Of a DNA stretch of 64,000 nt, positions 17,206 through 26,442 are shown piece after piece (position 1 is the first letter of the stretch; the number at the start of each line of letters is the position of its first letter). The translations under genes were made by a program, and so were the position numbers. The stretch is from Alphaproteobacteria bacterium (GTDB taxonomy: Bacteria > Pseudomonadota > Alphaproteobacteria > Rhizobiales > JAJFHR01), in contig JAJRTY010000167.1 in the NCBI GenBank assembly GCA_024278055.1, positions 1 through 64,000 on the forward strand, given 5' to 3'. The notes below the pieces were generated by a model. That model was not told the DNA's origin, ran no database searches, and was given only the letters and a program-made list of their open reading frames with translations.

Positions 17206-17241
17206 TTGATCAACTCAAATCCCTTAAAAATCAGTTTTTTC

Positions 17242-18141
17242 ATGACATATATTCTCACTCTCATCGCCAATCCTGAAAATCCGGTTCTCACCGCCGCAAT
17301 TGCAGCTGAGGTTTCCTCAATCGTTGGCAGCGATCAAAAACCGCTGTGGCTGGCACCGGACTTAGCCTGTGACATTGTGGTTCGCGAAACCCAGCCTTTC
17401 GATGCAAACGTGACCTTGAGGCTCGCTCAACAGGCCTTGGGTGATAGCGCTATAGATGCTGCAATACAACCTTGCGCCCATCGCCGCAAACGTCTTTTGA
17501 TCGCGGATATGGATTCAACCATCATCGGCCAGGAATGTATTGATGAACTGGGAGCCTCTTTCGGCCTTAAATCACAAATAGCTGAGATCACCACCAGAGC
17601 AATGAATGGCGAATTCCCTTTCGAAGACAGCCTCTTGCGACGTGTCAAACTACTCAAAGGATTGCCGCAAAAGGCTTTGGCAGAAGTTTTTGACAACCGC
17701 ATCACCCTCACCCCCGGGGCCAAAGAACTTATCGCCACTATGCGTGCCAATGATGCTTATTGCGCCCTGATTTCAGGCGGGTTTACTTACTTTACGCAAC
17801 GCATTGCTAAAATGACCGGATTTGATTTCAATGATGCAAATACGCTTCTGTTCGAAGACGGCATACTCAGCGGTGAAGTCACCCGGCCGATACTGGGTCG
17901 CGAATCAAAACTCACAGCCCTCAGGAAAATCAGGACTGAACGCAAACTTCTAAAAGAAGACGTGATCGCCGTTGGCGACGGCGCCAATGATCTTGCCATG
18001 ATTGCCGAAGCAGGTATCGGTGTCGCTTTTAACGCCAAAGCACACGTGGCCAAAATGGCCGATGTAACCATCAAACACGGCGACCTCACCGCCCTGCTCT
18101 ATCTTCAGGGGTACAAGAGTTGTGAGATTGTCAGGGAATAA
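17242..18141 (+). CDS. serB: Phosphoserine phosphatase
   Basis: A 299-residue HAD-family enzyme, the last step of serine synthesis. After an N-terminal ACT-like region (about 1-75), the HAD domain shows motif I DMDSTIIGQECIDELG (nucleophile first Asp at about 89), motif II ISGGFTYF, and motif III/IV GDGANDLAMI. The ATG at 17242 (MTYILTLIANP) is chosen by homologue length; a TTG at 17206 is in frame but abuts the divergent miaA start. No strong Shine-Dalgarno is visible. It shares a bidirectional terminator with degP. Confidence 0.95.
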   Translation: MTYILTLIANPENPVLTAAIAAEVSSIVGSDQKPLWLAPDLACDIVVRETQPFDANVTLRLAQQALGDSAIDAAIQPCAHRRKRLLIADMDSTIIGQECIDELGASFGLKSQIAEITTRAMNGEFPFEDSLLRRVKLLKGLPQKALAEVFDNRITLTPGAKELIATMRANDAYCALISGGFTYFTQRIAKMTGFDFNDANTLLFEDGILSGEVTRPILGRESKLTALRKIRTERKLLKEDVIAVGDGANDLAMIAEAGIGVAFNAKAHVAKMADVTIKHGDLTALLYLQGYKSCEIVRE

Positions 18142-18142
18142 A

Positions 18143-18175
18143 AAAGGTCGGCTGAATTTTCAGCCGACCTTTGTT
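18143..18175. terminator. Bidirectional terminator between serB and degP
   Basis: AAAGGTCGGCTGA (18143-18155) pairs perfectly with TCAGCCGACCTTT (18160-18172) over a 4-nt loop. A runs on the left and T runs on the right let it stop both convergent transcripts. Confidence 0.88.
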
Positions 18176-18211
18176 CTTCAAGTTCCGATTGCGTGAATTC
18201 AACGCATTCAG

Positions 18212-19747
18212 TTACTTAGAAATTTTCACAGCAACAAAGCGCAGATCACCCTTGCCGTTTACCACCAGCAACAGTGCGGATTTACGTCCGAGTTTCTGCA
18301 ATTCCTTAACTCTTTTCTCAACGTCCTCAGGGCTTTTTACAATTTCCTGACCAACTTCAGAAATAACATCGCCGGCCTTGATGCCTTTTTCCGCAGCAAC
18401 GCTTGCCGGATCAACTTCAACGATCACCACACCGGCAATTTTCTTGCCGATCTTGTACTTCTTGCGCAGATCATCGTTCAAGGACGACAGAGAAAGACCA
18501 AGGTCGTCAATCCGCTTAGTGCCATCATCAGCATCCGTTGGCGAAGTCAACGATGTCTTTTTGACTTTCTCGTCAAGACGGGCAATTTTAATGCGCAGGG
18601 TTTTTTCAACCCCTTTGCGCAAAACAACCACGTCAACCTGTTTGCCAACCGGTGTATCGGCGACAATACGCGGCAGATCACGCATCTTGGTCACCGGCAC
18701 ATCATTGAACTTTGTGATAATATCACCGGCCTTCATACCACCGGCATAAGCCGGGCCTTTGGGGTTCACGTTGGCAATAAGCGCTCCCATTTTCTTTTCC
18801 ATGCCCAGGCTCTCGGCAATCTCATCAGTAACCGATTGAATGCGCACACCGAGCCAGCCCCGGCGGGTCTCGCCAAACTCACGCAGCTGGGCAATAACCG
18901 GAGCAATGGTTGCGGCAGGAACAGCAAAGCCGATGCCGATAGAACCACCCGATGGTGAAATAATAGCCGTATTAATACCGATAACCTTGCCTTCCATATT
19001 AAACAGCGGACCGCCGGAGTTACCTTTGTTGATAGAAGCATCGGTTTGAATGAAGTTATCATAGGGACCGGAGCTGATATCTCTGTCGCGCGCAGACACA
19101 ATACCCAGGGTGACCGTTCCACCGAGGCCAAAAGGATTACCAATCGCCATCACCCAGTCGCCAACGCGAAGCTTTTTGGAATCACCGAAAGAAACCGCAG
19201 TCAAAGGCTTGGCAGGCTTAACCCGCAAAACGGCCACATCAACCTTGGGATCACGCCCGATAACAACGGCTTTGAGTTTGGTGCCGTCACTGAAGTTTGC
19301 GGTAATTTCATCGGCATCGGCAATCACATGATTGTTGGTGATAATGATACCTGATGAATCAATGACAAACCCGGAACCGAGCGAACGCACTTTGCGCGGC
19401 GGGCGCGGTTTCTGGCTGTTTTTCTTGTTGCCTTGCTGGTCACGCTCAAGAAATCTTTCGAAAAAATCTTCAAACGGGCTTCCCGGTGGCAGGCCCGGTA
19501 ATTTTCTGCTGCTGGCAGTGCTCTTGATGCTTTGTGTTGTCGATATATTGACAACTGCCCCTTGCAGGCGTTCAGCCAGATCAGCCACCGATACCGGACC
19601 GGCAGCACTGGTCTGAGCAAAGGATGCCTGGGGAAATACAGCAAAAAGCGAAAGGAGCATTGCAACAAACACACCTTCCAGCGTCCGGGATATGGGGCGT
19701 TTAGCACCCCTATAGATAGCTTTATAATGCATCTCGGCAAGTCTCAT
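18212..19747 (-). CDS. degP: Periplasmic serine protease/chaperone, DegP/MucD type
   Basis: A 511-residue HtrA protease. The long N-terminus contains a signal peptide with hydrophobic core FVAMLLSLFAVF and cleavage near SFA-Q. The trypsin-like domain has His in ITNNHVIADA, Asp in DPKVDVAVLRV and Ser in NKGNSGGPLFN. Two PDZ domains follow (about 285-370 and 415-505). It degrades or refolds misfolded envelope proteins. Downstream position in the hflK-hflC-DUF2065-degP order is common in alphaproteobacteria and points to joint membrane quality control. Exact naming among DegP, MucD and DegQ is by convention. Confidence 0.93.
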   Translation of the reverse strand: MRLAEMHYKAIYRGAKRPISRTLEGVFVAMLLSLFAVFPQASFAQTSAAGPVSVADLAERLQGAVVNISTTQSIKSTASSRKLPGLPPGSPFEDFFERFLERDQQGNKKNSQKPRPPRKVRSLGSGFVIDSSGIIITNNHVIADADEITANFSDGTKLKAVVIGRDPKVDVAVLRVKPAKPLTAVSFGDSKKLRVGDWVMAIGNPFGLGGTVTLGIVSARDRDISSGPYDNFIQTDASINKGNSGGPLFNMEGKVIGINTAIISPSGGSIGIGFAVPAATIAPVIAQLREFGETRRGWLGVRIQSVTDEIAESLGMEKKMGALIANVNPKGPAYAGGMKAGDIITKFNDVPVTKMRDLPRIVADTPVGKQVDVVVLRKGVEKTLRIKIARLDEKVKKTSLTSPTDADDGTKRIDDLGLSLSSLNDDLRKKYKIGKKIAGVVIVEVDPASVAAEKGIKAGDVISEVGQEIVKSPEDVEKRVKELQKLGRKSALLLVVNGKGDLRFVAVKISK

Positions 19748-19925
19748 CTTTTGTCTCCTTAACGTCGCGCAAATATTACTTGTAACGCGACTGGCTGCGA
19801 TTCCTTCAAAAATCCGGCGAGTCTACCGAACCGTGTTTCATTTAGGCCATAATTGTAGATGAAATGAGTCAAATCCAAGGCTTGCCCGTTCATAAAATCG
19901 TGTGTGGTGAACTCGCCCCGTTTTT

Positions 19926-20120
19926 TTACCCAATAAACCACCGTGCCAGCCAGATAATTATAATGCCACCGGCAGCCGCAAAAAGGCCGCCGGTGCGCAT
20001 TGAATTGTCAGACATGGACACAGCCATGCTCATCATCTTTTTCATCGCCTCGGGAAAGGTTGCATATAACAGCCCTTCAATTACAAAAACCAACCCAATT
20101 GCAACAATCAGATCAGCCAT
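19926..20120 (-). CDS. DUF2065 small membrane protein
   Basis: A 64-residue protein with two transmembrane helices: about 3-22 (LIVAIGLVFVIEGLLYATF) and about 42-62 (GGLFAAAGGIIIIWLARW). It matches the DUF2065 family, regularly found directly after hflC. The start codon overlaps the hflC stop (20120), so it is translationally coupled. Function is unknown. Its place suggests a partner of the HflKC complex in the inner membrane. The 178 bp between it and degP hold no convincing gene. Confidence 0.9.
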   Translation of the reverse strand: MADLIVAIGLVFVIEGLLYATFPEAMKKMMSMAVSMSDNSMRTGGLFAAAGGIIIIWLARWFIG

Positions 20121-21004
20121 CAGTTAGTTGCAGCACCCGTCTTTGGGGTCTGGGCGCCGAAATAGCGGAAGAAATCTGAATCCGGTGACAGGACCATGGT
20201 AGTGTTGTCATCCTGCAAGGCATTTTCATAGGCCTTCAGTGACCGGTAAAAATCAAAGAATTCAGGATCCTGACCGTAAGCCTTGGCGAAGATATTATTG
20301 CGCTCGGCATCCCCCTCACCACGCTTGATTTCAGAAGTCCGCTTGGCGTTGGCAACCAGAACCGTAGCCTTGCGGTCAGCCTGGGCTTTGATGCGCAGGT
20401 TTGCCTCACGGCCTTCAGCCCGGAACTGAGCTGCTTCTTTCTGGCGTTCTGATTTCATCCGGTCAAAGGTGGATTTACTCACCTCGGGCAACAGGTCCGT
20501 ACGTTTGATGCGCACATCAACCAGTTCAAGACCAAGCGTTGCTGCTTCCGTTGAAACCGCATCCTTGATTTCATTCATCATGTTTTCACGTTCATCGGAA
20601 AGAGCTGATTGAAAGGAACGCGCACCATAAACGCGGCGAAGCGCCGCATCCATACGCGTTTCAAGACGTGAACGCGCCGTATTCAGATTACCGGAAACGC
20701 TTTCCTTGAACTCTTTAGGCTGAGCAATCTTGAACATGGCAAAAGTGGCCACCAAAAACCGCCGCCCATCAATAGCCTGTACCGCCTTGTCACTGATTTC
20801 CAGTGTCAACAAACGCTTTTGCATATACTCAATATCTTCGGCAAAAGGAGTGCGGAAATAAAGCCCCGCCTCATTAACGGTGCGAATGATTTTACCAAAC
20901 CGCAATACCAGAGCCTGCTGGCCCTCCTGCACGGTGAAGGCACTCGAAGCCAAAACAAATGCCCCGATAGCCAATGCAACCAGAAGTGCTATTCCTGTTT
21001 TCAT
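20120..21004 (-). CDS. hflC: FtsH-protease modulator HflC
   Basis: A 294-residue SPFH/Band 7 protein. One N-terminal transmembrane helix (about 5-23) is followed by the stomatin-like domain (VQEGQQALVLRFGKI) and a long charged helix (about 170-250), then a short C-terminal tail. With HflK it builds the large periplasmic cage around FtsH and modulates its proteolysis. It starts 13 bp after hflK and overlaps the following DUF2065 gene by one base, so the three are one operon. Length is normal for alphaproteobacteria. Confidence 0.95.
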   Translation of the reverse strand: MKTGIALLVALAIGAFVLASSAFTVQEGQQALVLRFGKIIRTVNEAGLYFRTPFAEDIEYMQKRLLTLEISDKAVQAIDGRRFLVATFAMFKIAQPKEFKESVSGNLNTARSRLETRMDAALRRVYGARSFQSALSDERENMMNEIKDAVSTEAATLGLELVDVRIKRTDLLPEVSKSTFDRMKSERQKEAAQFRAEGREANLRIKAQADRKATVLVANAKRTSEIKRGEGDAERNNIFAKAYGQDPEFFDFYRSLKAYENALQDDNTTMVLSPDSDFFRYFGAQTPKTGAATN

Positions 21005-21017
21005 AATTCAAATACTC

Positions 21018-22106
21018 CTAATTCGCATTCTGGCGTTTGTTAATTTCAGGCAATGGCAAATAAGGCACAACACCGGAGCCACCCTTGCCTTCAATGATTA
21101 CTTTATTGGATCGTGACAGGACTTTTTCCATCGATTCAAGGAACATACGTCTGCGGGTTACATCTTTAGCCACTTTATATTCATTGTAGATTGAAATAAA
21201 CCGCTGGGCCTCACCATCGGCTTCCGCAACCGTCTGCTTGCGATAGGCTTCAGCTGCTTCAACAATCTGGGCCGAACGACCACGCGCTTCACCCAGACGC
21301 TTGTTGGCATAAGACCTGGCTTCATTTTCCAGTTTCCGGCGATCCTGCTGTGCGCGCTGCACATCTTCAAAAGCATCAATAACGGACGGAGGTGGATCGG
21401 CTTTTTCTAACTTGACGCCGGTAACCAGAACACCGCTGTCGTAGCTATCGAGGGTTTTCTGCATCAATTCCTTCACGGTGGATTCAGCTTCCAGACGTTT
21501 CTTGGTCCGCACATCTTCACCGCGCGACAACCCCACATGTTCACGCATGGCGGCTTCTGCCACGATACGAACCGTTTTTTTCTGATCTTCAAGATTGAAC
21601 AGATACTTGTTAGCATCTGATATCACCCATAAAACCGTAAACTGAACGTCGACGATATTCTGGTCTCCCGATAACATCAGGCTTTCATCAGGCACGTCTG
21701 TCTTGGTGACGGCAGTGCCGCGCTGGCGCGTTCTAAAACCAATGTTTTCCTGGTGCTCAGCCAGAACCTGAGGAGTGAATGCTGCCTCAATCGGATATGG
21801 CAAATGATAGTTCAAACCAGGATTGGTGGTTTTGATATATTGGCCAAAGCGTAAAACAACACCTTGTTCATCCGGCTCCACCCGATAAAATCCGGTTGCC
21901 AGCCAGCCAACCACGGCAAGAACGACCAAAAGAGCATAGCCGCGCCCGCCCATAGTGCCGCCCGGCATGGCCTGTTTTAATTTATCCTGACCTTTTTTAA
22001 GAATTTCCTCAAGGTCGGGGGGCATCTGACCGCCTGATGAGGGGCCTTGCCCCCAGGGTCCGCGGTTTCCACCGCCGCCGCCGCCACTTTGATTGCTCCA
22101 AGGCAT
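21018..22106 (-). CDS. hflK: FtsH-protease modulator HflK
   Basis: A 362-residue partner of HflC. The start MPWSNQSGGGGG at 22106 is the family-typical Gly-rich N-terminus and has AGAAGGA upstream; the frame extends further but not convincingly. Residues about 25-60 are Gly/Pro-rich. A transmembrane helix (about 58-78, ALLVVLAVVGWLATG) is followed by the SPFH domain (VEPDEQGVVLRFGQY) and a long coiled-coil helix. It is the first gene of the hflK-hflC-DUF2065 operon, whose promoter must lie in the 310-bp gap upstream. Confidence 0.95.
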   Translation of the reverse strand: MPWSNQSGGGGGGNRGPWGQGPSSGGQMPPDLEEILKKGQDKLKQAMPGGTMGGRGYALLVVLAVVGWLATGFYRVEPDEQGVVLRFGQYIKTTNPGLNYHLPYPIEAAFTPQVLAEHQENIGFRTRQRGTAVTKTDVPDESLMLSGDQNIVDVQFTVLWVISDANKYLFNLEDQKKTVRIVAEAAMREHVGLSRGEDVRTKKRLEAESTVKELMQKTLDSYDSGVLVTGVKLEKADPPPSVIDAFEDVQRAQQDRRKLENEARSYANKRLGEARGRSAQIVEAAEAYRKQTVAEADGEAQRFISIYNEYKVAKDVTRRRMFLESMEKVLSRSNKVIIEGKGGSGVVPYLPLPEINKRQNAN

Positions 22107-22416
22107 ATTTATCCAATCCTTCTTCGTCTGATGTAAATCATTCGGACCCAATTATCCGCAAAATCATTTGGCTGGCCTGTTCTTTAACCCATGCCAGATT
22201 AAAAATCTGCAATAATCCTTCCGAAACCAAAATTAAATGCCTTATAGTCCAAGCCCATCTGTAGCGCAAACAATCGCTCAGTTATTCAATGTTAATTTGG
22301 AGGTATATCCCGATTGTTGCCGCTAATATCAAGAGTATCGCCACCTGCCGCCCATTAAACACATTGGAACAACATACCCTGCAATTAGGTCAATTAAATG
22401 ACCGGGGTTAATATAT
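22107..22416. other. 310-bp divergent intergenic region between hflK and an EamA gene
   Basis: No gene is supported here. It must contain the hflK promoter (minus strand) and the promoter of the transporter gene at 22417 (plus strand). I see no clear repeat, operator palindrome or hairpin with a T run. Confidence 0.6.
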
Positions 22417-23313
22417 ATGCGTTTTAGTCAAACTATGCAGGGCCTGCTGCTGATGACAGCAGCCATGCTGGTGGCACCGGCAATGGATTCGATTGCAAAA
22501 TTCATCTCCGGCACCATCCCGGCAGTAGAGGTTGGCACTGCACGCTTCTTTTTTCAATTCATCTATCTGGCACCATTGGTTTTACTGCTGAAAGGTGCGA
22601 GCGGATTCTGGCCCCGGCTTCCATTTTTAAACTTTATACGGGCACTCCTTATGGCTGCGGCGACAGTAATTTTTTTCACCGCTGTCAAATGGATGCCGGT
22701 TGCCGATGCTATCGCCATATTCTTTGTGGAACCGCTGATCCTCACTGTCATATCCGCCGTATTTCTGAACGAAACAATAGGCTGGCAACGCATTTCCGCT
22801 GTCTGCGTAGGGTTTTTAGGCGCATTGTTGGTAATTCAGCCAAGCTACAGCATATTTGGCGCCATAGCTTTGTTGCCACTGGCCACGGCTGTTTTGTTCG
22901 CCTGTTACCTTGCACTTACTCAGGTGATTGCCAGGACAGAAGACCCGCTTACCATGCAGACCTTCACCGGGTTCGTGGGTGCGATCGTTCTTGCCGTCGT
23001 CATGATTTTTGGCTCGACAATGAAAATTGAACTGCTGACACCTGTTTGGCCAACTTCATTTGAATGGCTGGCTCTGGCCAGCGTTGGTCTGATAGCGGCA
23101 ACCGTGCATCTGATGATTACCCATGCCTTCAAACGCGCACCGGCATCCGCTCTGGCTCCTTTTCAGTATCTTGAAATTATTGGTGCCACCGCCCTGGGTT
23201 ATTTTATCTTCGGAGATTTTCCCGACACCCTGAAATGGATTGGCACATTTATCATTGTGGCCAGCGGTCTTTTTGTCCTGTGGCGTGAACAACAGGTTCA
23301 CAATCACACCTAG
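22417..23313 (+). CDS. EamA-family (DMT superfamily) transporter
   Basis: A 298-residue inner-membrane protein with ten predicted helices in two EamA repeats (about 8-140 and 150-288). Each repeat has the typical ending, e.g. FFVEPLILTVISAVFLNE and LEIIGATALGYFIFGDFP. It belongs to the RhaT/YdcZ-like drug-metabolite group that exports amino acids or metabolites; the substrate cannot be told. ATG 22417 is preceded by an AT-rich stretch without strong Shine-Dalgarno. It reads toward oxyR with 188 bp between, which hold the OxyR-type sites. Confidence 0.88.
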   Translation: MRFSQTMQGLLLMTAAMLVAPAMDSIAKFISGTIPAVEVGTARFFFQFIYLAPLVLLLKGASGFWPRLPFLNFIRALLMAAATVIFFTAVKWMPVADAIAIFFVEPLILTVISAVFLNETIGWQRISAVCVGFLGALLVIQPSYSIFGAIALLPLATAVLFACYLALTQVIARTEDPLTMQTFTGFVGAIVLAVVMIFGSTMKIELLTPVWPTSFEWLALASVGLIAATVHLMITHAFKRAPASALAPFQYLEIIGATALGYFIFGDFPDTLKWIGTFIIVASGLFVLWREQQVHNHT

Positions 23314-23443
23314 CTTCCAGTTTTGGCAGCGGCATTTTTTACACCGCCCCCAAAATTATTGTCGCAAGAACCATACGATCCGTTAGCTTTTTGGTTACAG
23401 GGTGTAATCGCCCGCCTGCTATTGGCCTGTCAGAAAACATCGT

Positions 23444-23489
23444 ATAAGATCAAACTTATGATTATTGAATTGCAATAAGTTTTTCTTAT
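23444..23489. promoter_or_regulatory. OxyR-type operator (two ATAAG...CTTAT palindromes)
   Basis: ATAAG-N6-CTTAT at 23444-23459 and ATAAG-N5-CTTAT at 23475-23489 lie just upstream of the oxyR start. LysR-type regulators bind T-N11-A palindromes, and OxyR binds two adjacent ATAG/CTAT-like half-site pairs. The layout suggests autoregulation of oxyR. It is conserved in form even though the gene is broken. Confidence 0.55.
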
Positions 23490-23501
23490 GGACGGTTTTC
23501 G

Positions 23502-24413
23502 ATGATAAGCATTCGCCAACTCATCTATTTTAATGCCCTGGCCCGGGAACTGCATTTCGGCCGTGCGGCCGAAATCTGTTGCGTCAGCCAGCCGGCGTTA
23601 AGCATGCAGATATCATAACTTGAACAGACCCTGAATGTTCAGCTGGTTGTGCGTCATTCAAGATCCATTACGCTAACCGGCGAGGGCAAGGAGATTGCCC
23701 GGCGGGCCAAACGTATCCTCACCAGCATAGATGACCTTGCAGACTTTGCCCGCCACGGCACAAAGCTCCTCACCGGACCTTTGAAACTGGGCGTAATTCC
23801 TACTATCGGGCCTTATTTGCTGCCGCGTATCCTGCCGCTTCTCAAACAGAACTTTCCTCAGTTGAATATTTCCTTACGCGAAAGCCAGACTGAAAACCTG
23901 CTCCAGCTGCTGATCGAAAACCGCCTTGACGTTGCCCTTCTTGCCTTGCCGGTTGACGCCAGGGAACTTGAGCAGATCCCGCTTTTTGAGGATCCGTTTT
24001 TGCTGGCCATCCCCAACGACCACCCCTTGAAATCAAAAAAATCAGTGTGTGTTGAGGATCTTAAAGGCAGCCGACTGCTGTTGCTCGAAGAAGGTCATTG
24101 CCTGCGTGATCAAGCTGCATCAGTCTGTCACCTGGCCGGTGTCGACGGTTTTGATGAATTTGGCGCATCCAGCCTTGCCACCATATTACAAATGGTCACA
24201 AACGGGTATGGCATCACCCTGCTGCCAGATCTGTGCCGCCGGGTGGAAACCGGCAATCTGCCCGGCATAACCGTGACTTCTCTTAAAGATCCCGCACCCT
24301 CGCGCACCATTGGTCTGGCCTGGCGGCGCACGTCTTCGCGCAAGGTCGATTATATCGAACTTGGCCGCACCATTGTTGAAGCCCACAAAGACGCAACGCC
24401 CAAGATCACCTAA
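23502..24413 (+). pseudogene. oxyR: Hydrogen peroxide sensor OxyR, broken by in-frame TAA
   Basis: The frame from ATG 23502 gives a LysR-type HTH (QLIYFNALARELHFGRAAE, then SQPALSMQIS) and hits TAA at 23616-23618, codon 39, in the recognition-helix region. It continues in the same frame as LEQTLNVQLVVRHSR to the natural stop at 24413. The effector domain is unmistakably OxyR: GVIPTIGPYLLPRILP, and LLLLEEGHCLRDQAASVCHLAG with the two redox cysteines. Only one base separates this from a normal 303-residue protein. Internal reinitiation (GTG 23649) would lack the HTH. If real, the peroxide response is lost or altered; an assembly error is possible. Confidence 0.9.
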
Positions 24414-24515
24414 CTGTTATCAAAATGTTATTTCCAATTCTCAATCACCACCCCATCTAAATGCCAGCCCTCTCAGGCAAAATTTAGAGATCGACCGCAA
24501 CACAGGAGATGAAAA

Positions 24516-24998
24516 ATGAAACGCAAATTATTGACCACCGCCTTGATAGGGGCCGCCGCAATTGTGGCATTACCAATGACAGCCGCACTGGCAAGCTCTG
24601 ATGCAACACCTCAGCCAACAATTATAACGCTCACCCAGACACCGTGCCAGTTTCTCGAAAGCGAAGCCATGGACCAGGGTTTTAAATCAACCAAAAAAGC
24701 GGACTGCGAAGCGATCAACGCCAAAACCGCAGAACAAAGACTGAAAGATGCACCGGTGATGAAACTCAAGGCAGGAAAATACATTTTCCGTGTCACCAAC
24801 AAAAACGTCCCCTACGGCCTCGGGTTTTACCTGCGCGGTGCGGGTATAGTCGGCCGCGTCTCCCTGCCAAAAGTATCCGGCGGTGGTCTTTCTCTGGGGG
24901 TTACCAAGGATTACGCCATAGATCTCAAACCCGGCGAGTACGTTTATTCCTGCCCCCTCAACACCACCCCGGATTATACGCTTATCGTTGAAGGCTAA
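24516..24998 (+). CDS. Periplasmic cupredoxin-like protein
   Basis: A 160-residue exported protein. The signal peptide MKRKLLTTALIGAAAIVALP ends with likely cleavage after ALA-S. The mature part has an N-terminal Cys pair (TPCQFLE, ADCEA) and a C-terminal beta domain, with IFRVTNKNVPYGLGFYLRG and LKPGEYVYSCPLNTTPDY, which resembles the C-terminal copper loop of cupredoxins. Only Cys in YSCPLN is clearly in place. The usual His after the Cys loop is not visible, so copper binding is uncertain. AGGAG lies before the ATG. It stands alone between oxyR and a palindromic repeat. Confidence 0.65.
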   Translation: MKRKLLTTALIGAAAIVALPMTAALASSDATPQPTIITLTQTPCQFLESEAMDQGFKSTKKADCEAINAKTAEQRLKDAPVMKLKAGKYIFRVTNKNVPYGLGFYLRGAGIVGRVSLPKVSGGGLSLGVTKDYAIDLKPGEYVYSCPLNTTPDYTLIVEG

Positions 24999-25039
24999 CG
25001 CGCCGCCGTTGGTCAGGAGCAAAGAAGAATACTCCCTTC

Positions 25040-25126
25040 CCCGCACCGTCCCGGCCTTGAGCCGGGACCATCTCACATTTCGGGTGAATACCTACAGGTC
25101 CCGGCTCAAGGCCGGGACTGTGCGGG
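25040..25126. repeat. REP-like double palindrome overlapping the folA 3' end
   Basis: Arm CCCGCACCGTCCCGG...GCCGGGACC (25040-25069) and arm 25097-25126 are inverted copies with one mismatch over 30 bp, separated by 27 bp. Each arm is itself palindromic (GTCCCGGC-N5-GCCGGGAC). It can form a strong hairpin. A half copy (GCCGGGACGGTGCGGGG) recurs near 54473-54489, so it is a dispersed element. The right arm covers the folA stop codon and its last codons. Confidence 0.85.
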
Positions 25127-25645
25127 CGAATTTAACCGGCGTTCGAAAATGACGAATGTCATGTTTGAGCTGTCACCTTCCCCGGCCGAATGTTGTTGGC
25201 GCGAAACCTCACGCCAGACCTCAGGATCAAGTTGCGGGAAAATTGTATCTCCCGCAACTTCATCATGAACTTCGGTTTTGTATATTCTGCCGGCAAGGGC
25301 CAGCGTCTGGGCATAAATTTCCCCGCCGCCAATCACCATAGTTTCCTTGGCCCCGCTTTTGCTGGCCAGGGTTTTCGCCAGTTCCAGACCCGCTGTGACA
25401 CTTGACGCGGTAAAAACACCGTCATGTGCAAATTCCTCGTTGCGCGTTACCACGATATTATCGCGGTTGGGCAAAGGCCGGCCAATGGCCTCAAACGTCT
25501 TGCGCCCCATCAACACCGGTTTGTGCAGGGTCTTTTGCTTGAAATATTTCAGGTCACTGGGCAATTTCCACGGCATCGCCCCGGTATCACCAATCACACC
25601 ATTTTCCGCCACCGCAACAATCAGGCAAACGCGTATATCCGCCAT
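25106..25645 (-). CDS. folA: Dihydrofolate reductase
   Basis: A 179-residue NADPH enzyme that regenerates tetrahydrofolate. Motifs are LIVAVAENGVIG, the active-site stretch MPWKLPSDLKYFKQ, VLMGRKTFEAIGRPLP and VIGGGEIYAQ. The ATG at 25645 is chosen; a GTG at 25651 overlapping the thyA stop (GTGA) is an alternative. The last six residues (PAQSRP) and the TGA are encoded by the right arm of the palindromic repeat, so the native C-terminus was replaced. The catalytic core is unaffected. thyA lies directly upstream in the same operon, matching the use of dihydrofolate it produces. Confidence 0.95.
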   Translation of the reverse strand: MADIRVCLIVAVAENGVIGDTGAMPWKLPSDLKYFKQKTLHKPVLMGRKTFEAIGRPLPNRDNIVVTRNEEFAHDGVFTASSVTAGLELAKTLASKSGAKETMVIGGGEIYAQTLALAGRIYKTEVHDEVAGDTIFPQLDPEVWREVSRQQHSAGEGDSSNMTFVIFERRLNSPAQSRP

Positions 25646-25647
25646 GC

Positions 25648-26442
25648 TCACACAGCCACCTTTGCAGCAATATGGGGATGAAACTGATAGTCCTGAATTT
25701 CGAAATCTTCAAATTCAAAGGCATCGATTTCCTTAACGTCTGGATTGATCATCAGCCTGGGCAGGGGCAACGGTGTCCGCGCCAGTTGCGTGTCGGCCTG
25801 CTCCAGATGATTAAGATAAAGATGTACATCACCAAAACTGTGGATAAATTCACCAACACGCAACCCGGCCACCTGAGCCACCATGTGAGTGAACAGGGCG
25901 TAGGAGGCGATATTAAACGGCACACCCAAAAATATGTCGGCACTGCGCTGATAGAGCTGGCACGACAGCGCCCCCTCAGCCACATAAAACTGAAACAGAC
26001 AATGACACGGCGGCAGCGCCATCTCATCAATCTGCGCCACATTCCAGGCGCAAACAATATGACGGCGCGAATCAGGATTATTCTTCAACCCCTCAATCAG
26101 CTCGGCAATCTGATCAACATGTCCCCCATCACCGCTCGGCCACGAGCGCCATTGCCTGCCATAGACCGGCCCCAGTTCACCCGATGCATCCGCCCATTCA
26201 TTCCAGATTGAAACGCCATGATCGTTAAGATATCTGACGTTGGTCTCACCCTTCAAAAACCACAGCAATTCATAAATAATAGATTTAAGATGCAGCCGCT
26301 TGGTGGTGACAAGAGGAAAACCTGAGGCCAGATCAAAGCGCAATTGCGCCCCGAAGAGACTCAACGTCCCCGTACCAGTACGATCACCCTTTTCAGCGCC
26401 GCCTTCACGGATTTCCCGCATCAAATCCAAATAATTCTGCAT
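25648..26442 (-). CDS. thyA: Thymidylate synthase
   Basis: A 264-residue enzyme that methylates dUMP to dTMP with methylene-tetrahydrofolate. It begins [15 protein letters not shown] and has the catalytic Cys in [12 protein letters not shown], the [18 protein letters not shown] block and the C-terminal [18 protein letters not shown]. Length is standard for the short type. Its stop touches the folA start region, so dTMP synthesis and dihydrofolate recycling are coupled. About 620 bp without a gene lie upstream. Confidence 0.97.
   Translation of the reverse strand: MQNYLDLMREIREGGAEKGDRTGTGTLSLFGAQLRFDLASGFPLVTTKRLHLKSIIYELLWFLKGETNVRYLNDHGVSIWNEWADASGELGPVYGRQWRSWPSGDGGHVDQIAELIEGLKNNPDSRRHIVCAWNVAQIDEMALPPCHCLFQFYVAEGALSCQLYQRSADIFLGVPFNIASYALFTHMVAQVAGLRVGEFIHSFGDVHLYLNHLEQADTQLARTPLPLPRLMINPDVKEIDAFEFEDFEIQDYQFHPHIAAKVAV

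Noticed and set aside
19759..19941. A 60-codon minus-strand frame between DUF2065 and degP
   Set aside because: It overlaps the DUF2065 end, has no ribosome-binding site and no recognisable content.
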